Below the pieces are notes generated by a model that saw nothing but the letters and a program-made list of their open reading frames with translations, was not told the DNA's origin and ran no database searches. 64,000 bases of DNA. Origin: Bacteroidia bacterium (GTDB lineage Bacteria > Bacteroidota > Ignavibacteria > SZUA-365). The DNA lies in the NCBI GenBank assembly GCA_027493955.1, contig JAOSJT010000001.1, forward strand, positions 325,131 to 389,130, given 5' to 3'. Positions 34,788 through 43,709 of this stretch are shown here, in pieces; the stretch's first letter is position 1; every line of letters begins with the position of its first letter. The position numbers and the translations under genes were made by a program.

Positions 34788-36062
34788 GTGCAGCATCATC
34801 TGACAAAACTCGCCGCAGACCATGTACGCACCCTGTTCGGAGATCGTCTGACACCCGCGTACAGTTATCACAACTGGGACCACACGGTGGCCGTCGTCGC
34901 CGAGGCTAAGGTCATCGGCGAGCGATGCGGACTGAGCGAGGAAGACATGCTGGCGGTTGAGCTTGCGGCCTGGTTTCACGATGCGGGAGTGACGGAAACC
35001 TACATCCACCACGAAGCACGGAGCGCCGAACTTGCAGCGGCGTTTTTGCGCGAGTATGGGTATCCTTCCGATCGCATCGAGGTTGTGCGGTATTGCATCC
35101 TCGCCACCGACCTGACCACAAGCCCAAGGACGCTGGCGGAGCAGGTGCTCTGCGACGCGGACATGGTTCATCTCGCTTCGGAGGAATTCTGGGAGCATGC
35201 GGATGCACTGCGCGGGGAGTGGCAGGTTCTTCTCGGCCACACCTACACCGACGAGCAATGGATGAGCAAGCAAATAGACTTCATGAAAGCGCGGCAGTTT
35301 CATACCGAGGCCGCACGCGAGTATCACGAGGAGGGCCTTGCGCGCAACATTCGTAAGCTGGAAAAAAAATTCCGTAAAAGGTACGGTGGAGACGACTTGA
35401 AGGAACCGAACGAGAAGAAAAAGAAGTCGCTACACACATCCGACAACGAGGATGCGGTGACCGGGAAGGAGAAAAAATCCGACAAAGTGAAGGACGATTT
35501 CCTTGGCCGCGGTGACAGGGGAGTGGAGACCATGTTCCGCACCACGTCGCGGAATCACGTGGAATTCAGTTCCATGGTGGACAGCAAAGCCAACATCATG
35601 ATCAGCATCAACGCGCTGGTGATCTCCGTGGTTATCAGTGTACTGTTCCGCAAACTGGACAGCAATCCCTATATGGCGATTCCGACATTCATTTTTCTCG
35701 GTGTCTGTCTCACCACCATCGTGTACGCCGTGCTGGCGTCCCGGCCCAAGGTCACGAGCGGTATTTTCACCCGCGACGACATCACGCACAAGCGCGCGAA
35801 TCTGCTCTTCTTCGGGAACTTCCACAGGATGTCGCTGGAGGATTTCGAGTGGGGAATGAAGGAAATGCTCAAGGACAAGGAGTACCTGTACGGCAGCATG
35901 ATCAGGGATTTTTACTATCTTGGCAGCGTGCTCGGAAAAAAATATCAGTACCTCCGCATCTCCTACAACGTGTTCATGTACGGCTTCGTGGCGTCGATCA
36001 TTATTTACGTGCTCATGTTTCTGATCACGTCGCAGAATCCGATGGACATGCTGCCGTGGTAG
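34788..36062 (+). CDS. HD-domain phosphohydrolase fused to a Pycsar-type (DUF5706) membrane effector domain
   Basis: 424 aa from GTG 34788 with GGAGG seven bases before it. Residues about 1-190 form an HD domain: YHNWDHT (His28/His32), WFHDAG (His64-Asp65), CDADMVHLA (Asp123/125). A strongly charged linker (about 200-245, KEPNEKKKKS) leads to residues 246-424, which match the Pycsar effector pattern: VDSKANIMISINALVISVVISV (TM helix 268-287), a second TM at about 296-318, and a third at about 393-413, with a soluble segment between. In Pycsar, PycTM effectors are switched on by cCMP or cUMP and damage the inner membrane during phage infection; HD fusions with this domain occur widely. No cyclase gene is nearby. 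It is in line with ppk1, so either a defence effector or a nucleotide/polyphosphate-linked membrane sensor is possible. Confidence 0.82.
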   Translation: MQHHLTKLAADHVRTLFGDRLTPAYSYHNWDHTVAVVAEAKVIGERCGLSEEDMLAVELAAWFHDAGVTETYIHHEARSAELAAAFLREYGYPSDRIEVVRYCILATDLTTSPRTLAEQVLCDADMVHLASEEFWEHADALRGEWQVLLGHTYTDEQWMSKQIDFMKARQFHTEAAREYHEEGLARNIRKLEKKFRKRYGGDDLKEPNEKKKKSLHTSDNEDAVTGKEKKSDKVKDDFLGRGDRGVETMFRTTSRNHVEFSSMVDSKANIMISINALVISVVISVLFRKLDSNPYMAIPTFIFLGVCLTTIVYAVLASRPKVTSGIFTRDDITHKRANLLFFGNFHRMSLEDFEWGMKEMLKDKEYLYGSMIRDFYYLGSVLGKKYQYLRISYNVFMYGFVASIIIYVLMFLITSQNPMDMLPW

Positions 36063-36157
36063 GAGCGGTGAGTTCATACAGATCAAGCAGTTCGGCGCGC
36101 CGCGGATGCGACATTCTGGACCGACGAGGGACTGCTCACCATTGGCGTCCTACAGAA

Positions 36158-36346
36158 GACAATCGTATTTCTTTTCGTGATGAACAGACGGCATCCAGGA
36201 ACGATGATTTCGTTTCGGGCACCCCGGCAGAGCGAATCGCACTCGTCTGATCGCTCACAAAGGAAATTCTGTCGCTGACCGGGAAATACGACGCTGAACG
36301 AAGATTACAGAGACATAGTACTCGCGTTATCCGACGAGAAGGTTAG
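36158..36346 (+). pseudogene. Remnant of a small protein that pairs with nucleotidyltransferases
   Basis: The frame reads NRISFRDEQTASRNDDFVSG, then TPAERIALV, an in-frame TGA at 36248, and continues SLTKEILSLTGKYDAERRLQRH to a TAG at 36344. From memory of the family, intact versions read ERxALVWPLT at that point, so TGG to TGA would explain the break, and they end RLQRHVxRVxRR. No start codon is present at the expected place. The next remnant overlaps its end, as in intact pairs of this type, which some treat as toxin-antitoxin-like modules. Confidence 0.55.
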
Positions 36347-36485
36347 CTTTCTCCTTGTCGGTGCGTTTGCTATGGCCCACGATGGCTATCAACAGGCTAT
36401 GATGAGAATAGCCAATTATTCGTTTACCAGAGAACATTGCGCCAGCCGGGAGCATACCAATCGGCCGGCGTTTCTCATCGGGTGA
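36294..36485 (+). pseudogene. Remnant of a nucleotidyltransferase (DUF6036/AbiEii-like)
   Basis: Overlapping the former remnant in another frame, the sequence reads LNEDYRDIVLALSDEKVSFL, then LVGAFAMAHDGYQQA, which mirrors the N-terminus of small nucleotidyltransferases (DFRDLLxxLxxxxVxYLLVGGYAxxxHGxxRATGDID). The first codon is CTG where ATG would be expected, and after HDGYQQA (36398) the similarity stops; the TGDID catalytic part is missing and an unrelated tail runs to TGA at 36483. Both pieces look like a decayed two-gene module left behind the HD-effector gene. Confidence 0.55.
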
Positions 36486-36512
36486 AGACGGCCGAAGCAG
36501 GGGAGTACGTGA

Positions 36513-38531
36513 TCAGTAGCGAATCACACGCTTGCTGTGACGTTCGCCATGCAGCGTGCTGCTGAGGGTAATATGATAGACACCACGCTGTGGAAGCGTG
36601 ATGCGGAAGCGGTCGGAAGCGGTGGAGGGTTCGAAAACAGCTGAATGAAGCTGCCGTCCCCAGAGGTCGTGTACAGTGATATGCCAGGATCCCGCTGAGC
36701 AGCGAAGCCAGGTGCTTTCGCCATCCACCACGGGATTGGGATACAACTCCACGCTCGAAGCCAGAGCTTCCCGGCCGGCAACGGGTGCGCTGAGCACAAA
36801 GCTGTCGTCGCTGACCTTGATGGTGTTGTTTTCATAGAACAGGTAGCAGCGGCCTTTGAACGAAACAGCCTGGCGTATGCCGGCAGGTGCAACGGCCACA
36901 AGGCTCCCATCCTGAAGACGGTAAAACCGCCCGTCGCGGGTGACGAGCAATAAATGATCCCGAAAATGAATCAAACTTGCGGTCTCGCCCGTGGCGGGAC
37001 GCTCCCAGAGCGGTTGCCCGGTCTCGAAATTCATGGCGACGACGCGACCATCTCCGAGCAGCACGGCGATTCTATTCGAGTACGAAAGGTCAATGAGCTT
37101 GTAGCGTCGTACGGAAGTCATCCAGAAATGCGTGTGGGTGCCGGTTTCCGGTTCATACATATCCAGCATACCATCCGGTACCCACATGAACAAGCGACCT
37201 TCGGAACTTGCGAGTAGTGCGCGTTTAGCAAATATGGAAATGAACCCTTCGGATGTATAGCGATACACATATGGGACCCAGGAAATGAACAACAGGCTGT
37301 CATTGACAACGATGACATCCGTACCAAACAAATCCAATGCATATCGTGAATTGATGACATCATACCCCTGTATCAATACACGGTCGGTCTTTGCGACGGT
37401 GATCACCGAATCTTTGTACATCGTGGGCGGCGGCTTTCCGAGTGCATTATCAAAGCGATTTTTCAGCCTTCGCACCTTCAATCCGTCGTATTCAAACAGT
37501 CCGCCGTTACTCCAAAGCAGCATACGATCTTCCGTCGTCTCCACGTTATATACAGGTGCTTCGTACAAGCCATTTCCGTGCCAGACGAGGTCATCGCCGG
37601 CATACATGTATTTGAACAACCCGCCGTTGCGATCCGACAAAACCAGATACTCCGGATGTATACTGTAGATACGCGCAGGTCGTATCCCGGTGGTCTTCGT
37701 GGAGTCCAGCCGAGCGATCTCACGTACAACGCCGGATTCAATATTCACCTTGAACAGACGGCATTGGTCGGCATAATTTTCCGCTACATACATCCATCCA
37801 TCACGTTCCATCGCGCTGAAAATGACAACTGCAGGGTCAAACCCGATATGCAACATCCGAAACTCATACGTGAAGATATTGAATAATTCTATACCTAGGA
37901 GGCCTACACTAAAAAGATACGATCCTCCAACGATACCCTCGGAAGTGGTTGGTGTCAGATAGGACAAACCGAAATCTCCGAAGACTTTCTTTATCCTCGT
38001 GCCGTCAATAGAAATAATATGCAATATGTCTTGCATGATATACAGAGTATCCCGGACAAGCGCTACACGATGAATAGGATAGGGTACTGCCATGCTGCCT
38101 CCGAAGTCCACCCGATGGAGTATTTCCCTGCTCCGGATATCGTAAACGACAAAACTATTTTGATTGACGATTGCGAGTGTATCACCATAGAATGCTGCGT
38201 TGCGGTACAATGAATCATACAAGCTTTCATGCAGCTGAAGTCTCTCGCCCGTCGCTCTGACGCGCAATTCCATCATTGGAAGGAGAAACTCGTAGCGCTC
38301 CGTATGAATGATATCACTGATTCTGTACCCTGAGTAGTCGACATCCGGTAACCACGAATCGTGATCGGAATCATAGACGTACACATTGCCGGAATCCGTC
38401 AGAAGCCTTGTCTTGTCATAGGTCATGTACCGCTTCGGCGATACCCAATTGACAAGATTGATGTCTTGCCATTGTGACGATGCCTGGATCGTCATAATGA
38501 GAAATACTACAAAAATGGTTATACGGCTCAT
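36513..38531 (-). CDS. T9SS-secreted beta-propeller-like protein
   Basis: 672 aa from the ATG at 38531 (MSRITIF; an ATG two codons earlier is also possible). After a signal peptide (FVVFLIMTIQASSQ) the body is a long run of propeller-like strands (GNVYVYDSDHDSW, MFIWVPDG-like, LLVTRDGRFYRLQDG) without enzyme motifs. The last 75 residues are a type A T9SS sorting domain: SSVELYPNPVVDG, ITVHDLWGRQL, RGVYHITLSS, ending KRVIRY. It should thus be exported by T9SS to the surface. Its coding sequence is visibly richer in A and T than its neighbours, which may mark later acquisition. Function unknown. Confidence 0.8.
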   Translation of the reverse strand: MSRITIFVVFLIMTIQASSQWQDINLVNWVSPKRYMTYDKTRLLTDSGNVYVYDSDHDSWLPDVDYSGYRISDIIHTERYEFLLPMMELRVRATGERLQLHESLYDSLYRNAAFYGDTLAIVNQNSFVVYDIRSREILHRVDFGGSMAVPYPIHRVALVRDTLYIMQDILHIISIDGTRIKKVFGDFGLSYLTPTTSEGIVGGSYLFSVGLLGIELFNIFTYEFRMLHIGFDPAVVIFSAMERDGWMYVAENYADQCRLFKVNIESGVVREIARLDSTKTTGIRPARIYSIHPEYLVLSDRNGGLFKYMYAGDDLVWHGNGLYEAPVYNVETTEDRMLLWSNGGLFEYDGLKVRRLKNRFDNALGKPPPTMYKDSVITVAKTDRVLIQGYDVINSRYALDLFGTDVIVVNDSLLFISWVPYVYRYTSEGFISIFAKRALLASSEGRLFMWVPDGMLDMYEPETGTHTHFWMTSVRRYKLIDLSYSNRIAVLLGDGRVVAMNFETGQPLWERPATGETASLIHFRDHLLLVTRDGRFYRLQDGSLVAVAPAGIRQAVSFKGRCYLFYENNTIKVSDDSFVLSAPVAGREALASSVELYPNPVVDGESTWLRCSAGSWHITVHDLWGRQLHSAVFEPSTASDRFRITLPQRGVYHITLSSTLHGERHSKRVIRY

Positions 38532-38729
38532 GTGCATGTAAAGACCGTGGTGTTTCGTTACACGAGAGATAGCGGCCGCTTACTATTATTTATAAACAGT
38601 GACGCGCCTGCACCAGGATGAACGGACAATCTGCACGTCAACAGGTGGCAATATGCTGACAATACGAATGAATCGCAATCATCTGTGGAAAAATGGAATC
38701 AACGACGAGAGATCAATACTGCGGTTTTA

Positions 38730-38759
38730 CAATACAAATCGCGGACAGGAATGTCCGCG
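38730..38759 (-). terminator. Terminator after the NHL-type lipoprotein gene
   Basis: On the minus strand CGCGGACA-TTCC-TGTCCGCG is followed by ATTTGTATTG. The eight-base-pair stem ends the probable six-gene operon that runs from 48834 down to 38777. The surrounding gap (38532-38776, 245 bases) shows nothing else. Confidence 0.7.
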
Positions 38760-38776
38760 CCCGTATTTAATGTAGC

Positions 38777-39862
38777 TCACCGCAGGTCGGTGGACAGCAC
38801 GAAGCGCAGCACGCGATTGTTGCCTGTATCGGCGATGTAGAGTATGCGGTCGAACCAGGCCACGCCTTCGGGAGCCCGGAACTGCGCCGCTCCGCCGAAG
38901 GCCTGCGAAATGAAGCCGGAGGAATTGAACGCGAAGAGACTGTCTCGCCCGGCATCGATCACGAATACATTACCGGCGCCGTCTGTCGCGACATCCTCCG
39001 GTCTGTCAAACAACCCGACGCGCAGAAAGTCGATGCTGCCGTCTCGCGCCGGTGTATAGAACGATTCCCATTGCGTGACGTCGCCTGTGGTGCGCTGCGT
39101 GATCCATTGCATGCGGAACAGCGATTTCTCGCCGCGCTGTGTGATCAGGAAGTCGTTACTGTTTCGTCGGAAGGTGGCGATACCCGTCGGCTGTGTCAAT
39201 GTCGCCAGGCCGGTGCCGTCTATCGCCATGCCGGGCCACTCGACCCGGGGCCGGAGCTGATCATTGCGATCGAACAGCATCACGGCATCGTCGGGATCGA
39301 CCGGGCTGTTGTTATTGGGTCCCATACGCGTGACGTAATAGCTGTTGTTGTGCAGCACGGCGACACCCGTGTAGCGCCTGTTGATATTCAGAGGATCCCA
39401 ATATACCCTGCGTATGGTCGCACGGGTTATATCGTGACCCGCTCCGACGAGGTCGACGCGGTAGACGGCCCCGTAGGTCACCGATTGTCCGCCAATCGTA
39501 GTGTCGAATTCGCCGCATACGAGAAGCTGCATGCGATAATCCTGCGCAATGGCGGTGGGACGCGGAATACGCTGACTGCTTCCTACGACGACGCCGGAGA
39601 GATCGAGCATGGTGACGCGATTCGCTCCCCGCTCGGCGACGAAGAGGAAGGGCTCGAAACCGACGTGTATATCCGCCGGTTCGCTGAAGCCACCCCACAC
39701 GGGTTGCTGAAGCACGTAGGATGTATCACCGAAGACTTCGGGCGGAGTGATGCTGCCGAGTTCTTTCGTGTCGAATGTATCGCCGCAGCGTACGAAGAGC
39801 AACAGCGCGGCGGAGATGGCCACGACGGTGAGTGAAGCTGTATACTTCGTGTTTATATTCAT
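38777..39862 (-). CDS. Lipoprotein with NHL-type six-bladed propeller
   Basis: 361 aa. Lipoprotein signal (VVAISAALLLFVRC, Cys at about 26). NHL-like repeats are visible: FLFVAERGANRVTMLDLSG, RPEDVATDGAGNVFVIDAGR, APEGVAWFDRILYIADTGNNR, each with the N-R or G-x-D turn of this fold. Propellers of this kind bind proteins or ligands and lack catalytic residues here. It is last in the operon, one base after the PorV-like gene stop, and closed by a terminator. Attachment to the outer membrane is predicted. A helper role for the exported machinery of the operon is a guess. Confidence 0.8.
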   Translation of the reverse strand: MNINTKYTASLTVVAISAALLLFVRCGDTFDTKELGSITPPEVFGDTSYVLQQPVWGGFSEPADIHVGFEPFLFVAERGANRVTMLDLSGVVVGSSQRIPRPTAIAQDYRMQLLVCGEFDTTIGGQSVTYGAVYRVDLVGAGHDITRATIRRVYWDPLNINRRYTGVAVLHNNSYYVTRMGPNNNSPVDPDDAVMLFDRNDQLRPRVEWPGMAIDGTGLATLTQPTGIATFRRNSNDFLITQRGEKSLFRMQWITQRTTGDVTQWESFYTPARDGSIDFLRVGLFDRPEDVATDGAGNVFVIDAGRDSLFAFNSSGFISQAFGGAAQFRAPEGVAWFDRILYIADTGNNRVLRFVLSTDLR

Positions 39863-39863
39863 T

Positions 39864-40868
39864 CTACATTCCCAACCGTATGGTCAGCCGATGCACACCG
39901 CCGAGGCGGCCGAATTCCGCGAACGAGTAGTCGAAACCCGCCTTTACGTCGCCAACCGGAGCGAGTACTCCGGCACCCGCCGTGATTCCTTCTTCATCGA
40001 CATTGAGTTTGTAGCCGACGCGGATGTGAAACAGTTCGTTCCAGGCGTATTCCGCACCCAGGGCGAGGTTTTCGCTGTTGTCGTTCGGATGATTGAGCTG
40101 AACCGATGTGGTGATGCGATTCACTTCATCCTGCAGCGGCTCGAAAGCGAAACCGATGCGGAACAGCGTCGGAGGCGAAAATTCCTGGAAATCCGAGAGC
40201 GTTTCGCGACGCGGCAATATGACGCTCCCCTCCGGCGAAACATTTCCACCGAAATTCGATACCACGACCGAAAAGCGCGTCGAGCCTAGTCCAGTGCGAT
40301 AATACGTGCCGAGGTCAATCATGAACGCACGGGTTTTCAGGACGTCAATCGTTTCCTCGACATACCGCACCGTGGCGCCGAAAGAAAATTGCTCGGTCAG
40401 TGCGCGGGCGTAACTGAGCCCCAGGGCAATGTCGCCGTAGGAAAAATACCGTCCAGTCCCGAAAGGCTGCGTCTCGGTGGTGACCTCCATGTCGTCGGTG
40501 TGAAGGGACAGGAAGGACACACCCACGGCATCGGCGGGGGAGAGGCGGTACACAGCACCAATAAACTCATGCCGGAGATCCACCAGCCAGTTGGTGTGCG
40601 TGAACATAATCTGATGTCCCTGGAACTGTACCAGGCCGGCGGGATTGTATTGCAAGGCGGAGGCATCGTCCGCAAGGGCGACGAAGGATTCGGCCATACC
40701 GGCCGCGCGCGCACTGGAACCGATTTTCAGAAACTGCAGCGACGAGATGCCGGCCCGCTGACCGCCAAGCAACGGAATGAGCTGGGCTTCCGCCGTTGCG
40801 TACAGGAGCGGCAGCCAGACGGCGATCAGCCCGGCAGCGGAGAGTGTACGAAATAGTCGTCGTCTCAT
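39864..40868 (-). CDS. PorV/PorQ-family outer-membrane barrel protein
   Basis: 334 aa, signal peptide (SAAGLIAVWLPLLYATAEAQ). The N-terminal SSLQFLKIGSSARAAGMAESFVALADDASALQYNPAGL is the unmistakable start of the PorV/PorQ (UPF0164-like) family, a FadL-like barrel. In T9SS, PorV shuttles cargo from the translocon SprA to the attachment complex and PorQ binds PorZ. The rest gives amphipathic strands ending GGVHRLTIRLGM. It overlaps the TonB receptor gene by four bases. Members of this family are numerous in the phylum, so it may be a paralogue rather than the core PorV. Confidence 0.87.
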   Translation of the reverse strand: MRRRLFRTLSAAGLIAVWLPLLYATAEAQLIPLLGGQRAGISSLQFLKIGSSARAAGMAESFVALADDASALQYNPAGLVQFQGHQIMFTHTNWLVDLRHEFIGAVYRLSPADAVGVSFLSLHTDDMEVTTETQPFGTGRYFSYGDIALGLSYARALTEQFSFGATVRYVEETIDVLKTRAFMIDLGTYYRTGLGSTRFSVVVSNFGGNVSPEGSVILPRRETLSDFQEFSPPTLFRIGFAFEPLQDEVNRITTSVQLNHPNDNSENLALGAEYAWNELFHIRVGYKLNVDEEGITAGAGVLAPVGDVKAGFDYSFAEFGRLGGVHRLTIRLGM

Positions 40869-43708
40869 AATTTGATCGAAAATCCTGCGCGGATGTTTCG
40901 CGGCGCGAGGTATCGCGCGGGGTTGTAGGGATACGGATTGAGAGGCGCCTGAAGGTCGGGATACAAGGGATCGTTCCAGCCGGTCGGGGTCGCATCTCCG
41001 TATTCGTATGCGCGACCTGTGACGGGATTGATGATGGTCGCATTCTGATTATTGAAGAGATTGCTCACCTCCACCGTGATGCTGAACTCCATGCCCGCAA
41101 GACGCACACGGCGATCAATGCTCAAATCGGAGGAGAACCAGTATTCGCCTGTCTCTGCGTAAATGTTATTGCGGTCTGTGGTGTAGACGGCTCTGCCGGA
41201 AACCGGATCATAGCCGACGAGCAACTGCGGCGTGTAGCGCTTTCCGCTTTGGTAGAACAGGCGCAGGTATACGCTCATGTCTTCGAACAATCCGATACCC
41301 AAAGGGTCGTCGCCGGGGGCGATGTAATAGCTGCCGGACACCGAGGCCTGAATCGGACGATCCCAGATCAGGTAGTTTTCACGAATGCTCTCCTCGAGGT
41401 CGCCGCGCTGCACCAGGGCCCCTTCGTCGGCGGACGAGCTCTTTCCCGTCGCGATCGTGTATACAAAGCTGGCCGTGCCGCGAAAGGCCTGTCCGATGCG
41501 CTTCTTGTATTCCAGTTCCACGCCGCGTGTACGGGCATAGTCCTGATTGACATAGGTGATGAAGCTGCCGCCGGAAAACCGCGAACTGCTGATTTTCGCT
41601 GACCGTGTGCTGACGTAATCAAAAATATCCTTGTAATACGCGGTGACGGTCAGCACGTCGTTTTCGGTAAACTGATTGCGTAGCCCCAACTCGTAGGCGA
41701 CGGTCGTTTCCGGATCGAGATCCGGGTTGCCGAATTTCTGGAAGGTGGACTTCGCGCTGGCGGGATTCAGTTTTGCGTAGACGAATTGCGGTCGCGGGCG
41801 CTTGCTGAAATGACCATAGGAGAAAAACAGCGTCTGATTGTCCGATATCGGGTGCGAAATCCCGAGCCGCGGGCTGATGCGCGCTTTGAAGCGCTGTCCG
41901 AACAGCCCAAAGGTGTTGTCCATATACGATTCACGAATGGATTCGGGGATGGTGACGACCTCGGGATTGTTCACGGCGTCGTCCACATATTTACCCGGCA
42001 TCCACCAGTCCAGCCGCAAACCGAAATTGAGTACCATGCCGCTGAAATTCACATTGTTCTGCGCGTACATAGCACCGTATGCGGGATGGACGGTGTAAAT
42101 GTCGTTGTTCAATCCCAGTTCTCCCAACCAGGGTTTATAAATGTCCACAACCTGCATTTCACCGAACGTCCCCTCGATGCCGCTTTTAAATTTGCTGCGC
42201 TCGCTGAGATTGCTGGTATAGTCCAGTTTCACTGTTGTGTTGATAGCGTGATGGTCATGCCAGGTATACCCGTTCCCGGTATCCCAGAAACCATCGCCGG
42301 GCACCACACCCACGGAATCTCTGTCGAGGTTGTAGTAGTCAACGGGAAAGGTGATGAGGTCCTTGGGCTCCTCGTACTCCGTCCAGTTTTTTCCGTTGGC
42401 GTCGGCGCGGAGATTGGTGTAGAAGCGGCTGAGGCGTATTTCGTAAAAGGACCGGTTGCTGACGGTGTGCGTCCAGCTCAGCGTATGAAAAATGGTGTTG
42501 TGCGTGTAGGTATTTGCGTTGTCCAGAATGTTCTGGAACTCGAACTGGTAGCCCGGACTGGGTTCCACATATTCCAGGTTAGTTTGCAGAGACTGCGAAT
42601 TCTGATTGATGCTCACGCTCTGATTGTAGGAATACCGCAGCTTCATTGTCGGCGTGAAGGCCCAGGTGACCTTTCCGAGCCAGAACCAATTGTTGTCCTG
42701 TCGGGGTGCGTAACGCGTTCCACCGAAGGTGCTTGAATAGAGCTGCTTCGCCGTGGCTTCACGGAACTCGCCGGTGAGTTGTCCTCCGCGGACGACAGGC
42801 GCCAGACGCGTAAACGCATCGGAGAAACCGGCATAGGCATTACCGAAAACGGAAATTTTTCCCGGGAGGGACAGACCGATCGCCGGCAGGAGGAAGCTGC
42901 TGATGGGTTCGGGACCTCCAAGAGATACCTCCGTGATATCCGAGTTCCAGTTGGAGCGTGTATCACTGTTGAAACCCAGGTTGTCCCGTTTGTAGCCGAG
43001 ATAGAAGGAATACTGATCCTCTGCGTCGCGCGTGGTGACGTTCACGATACCCGACGTGGCCTGCCCGTATTCGGCGTTGAAGCCACCCGTGATCACTTCG
43101 AGTTCCTGGATCGAGGATGCGCTCAATTGCAGACCGAAGCCGGTACCGGCGAGCGGATCCTGCACGGACACACCATCGAGCAGGAACGCGTTTTCATGCG
43201 TCCGTCCGCCGCGGATATGAATACCCTCATCGGATTTCACTACGCCCGTCTGCTGCGACACCACGTCGCGCACGTTCTCAATCACGGCGACTTCGATGTC
43301 GTCTGCTGTGACCGTGCGCGAACTCGATGTCTGTTCGATGTCGAGAAGAGGTTTTTGTCCGATGATGACAACTTCCTCACCGAGGGCGAGAATTGCTTCC
43401 TCCATCTCGAGATCTATGACGACCCGCTGTCCGGCCTGTACCTTGACGCCGGTTTTCTGGATTTTTTTATATCCGATCAGGGACACGGCGAGCGTGTATT
43501 CTCCGGGATTGATTTCCCGGATGGAGTATCGTCCGTTCACATCCGTGGCGGCACCGTAGTACGTTCCTGACACGAGGACGTTTACCCCGATCAGAGTCTC
43601 GCCCGTACGGGAATCCTTGATTTTTCCGGAAATCTCGCCTTTGTTCTGTCCCACCAACGGGGAGGCGAGACAGAACAGCATCAAGACCAGAGTGCTGCGG
43701 TTGATCAT
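40865..43708 (-). CDS. TonB-dependent receptor with carboxypeptidase-regulatory N-domain
   Basis: 947 aa from the ATG at 43708, chosen because it starts a signal peptide (LVLMLFCLASPLVGQ) and lies one base after the stop of the preceding gene; the frame goes on upstream to 43996 without signal-like residues. Residues about 20-105 are the carboxypeptidase-D regulatory-like domain (GEISGKIKDSRTGETLIGVN, GRYSIREINPGEYTL). The plug carries VIENVRDVVSQQTGVV, IHIRGGRTHENAFLLDGVSV and VNVTTRDAE. The barrel ends NPARYLAPRNIRAGFSIKL. Such receptors import glycans or peptides or act with T9SS. Here the neighbours are a M4 peptidase and lipoproteins, so peptide or protein use is a reasonable guess. No SusD-like gene is present. 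Confidence 0.9.
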   Translation of the reverse strand: MINRSTLVLMLFCLASPLVGQNKGEISGKIKDSRTGETLIGVNVLVSGTYYGAATDVNGRYSIREINPGEYTLAVSLIGYKKIQKTGVKVQAGQRVVIDLEMEEAILALGEEVVIIGQKPLLDIEQTSSSRTVTADDIEVAVIENVRDVVSQQTGVVKSDEGIHIRGGRTHENAFLLDGVSVQDPLAGTGFGLQLSASSIQELEVITGGFNAEYGQATSGIVNVTTRDAEDQYSFYLGYKRDNLGFNSDTRSNWNSDITEVSLGGPEPISSFLLPAIGLSLPGKISVFGNAYAGFSDAFTRLAPVVRGGQLTGEFREATAKQLYSSTFGGTRYAPRQDNNWFWLGKVTWAFTPTMKLRYSYNQSVSINQNSQSLQTNLEYVEPSPGYQFEFQNILDNANTYTHNTIFHTLSWTHTVSNRSFYEIRLSRFYTNLRADANGKNWTEYEEPKDLITFPVDYYNLDRDSVGVVPGDGFWDTGNGYTWHDHHAINTTVKLDYTSNLSERSKFKSGIEGTFGEMQVVDIYKPWLGELGLNNDIYTVHPAYGAMYAQNNVNFSGMVLNFGLRLDWWMPGKYVDDAVNNPEVVTIPESIRESYMDNTFGLFGQRFKARISPRLGISHPISDNQTLFFSYGHFSKRPRPQFVYAKLNPASAKSTFQKFGNPDLDPETTVAYELGLRNQFTENDVLTVTAYYKDIFDYVSTRSAKISSSRFSGGSFITYVNQDYARTRGVELEYKKRIGQAFRGTASFVYTIATGKSSSADEGALVQRGDLEESIRENYLIWDRPIQASVSGSYYIAPGDDPLGIGLFEDMSVYLRLFYQSGKRYTPQLLVGYDPVSGRAVYTTDRNNIYAETGEYWFSSDLSIDRRVRLAGMEFSITVEVSNLFNNQNATIINPVTGRAYEYGDATPTGWNDPLYPDLQAPLNPYPYNPARYLAPRNIRAGFSIKL

Positions 43709-43709
43709 G

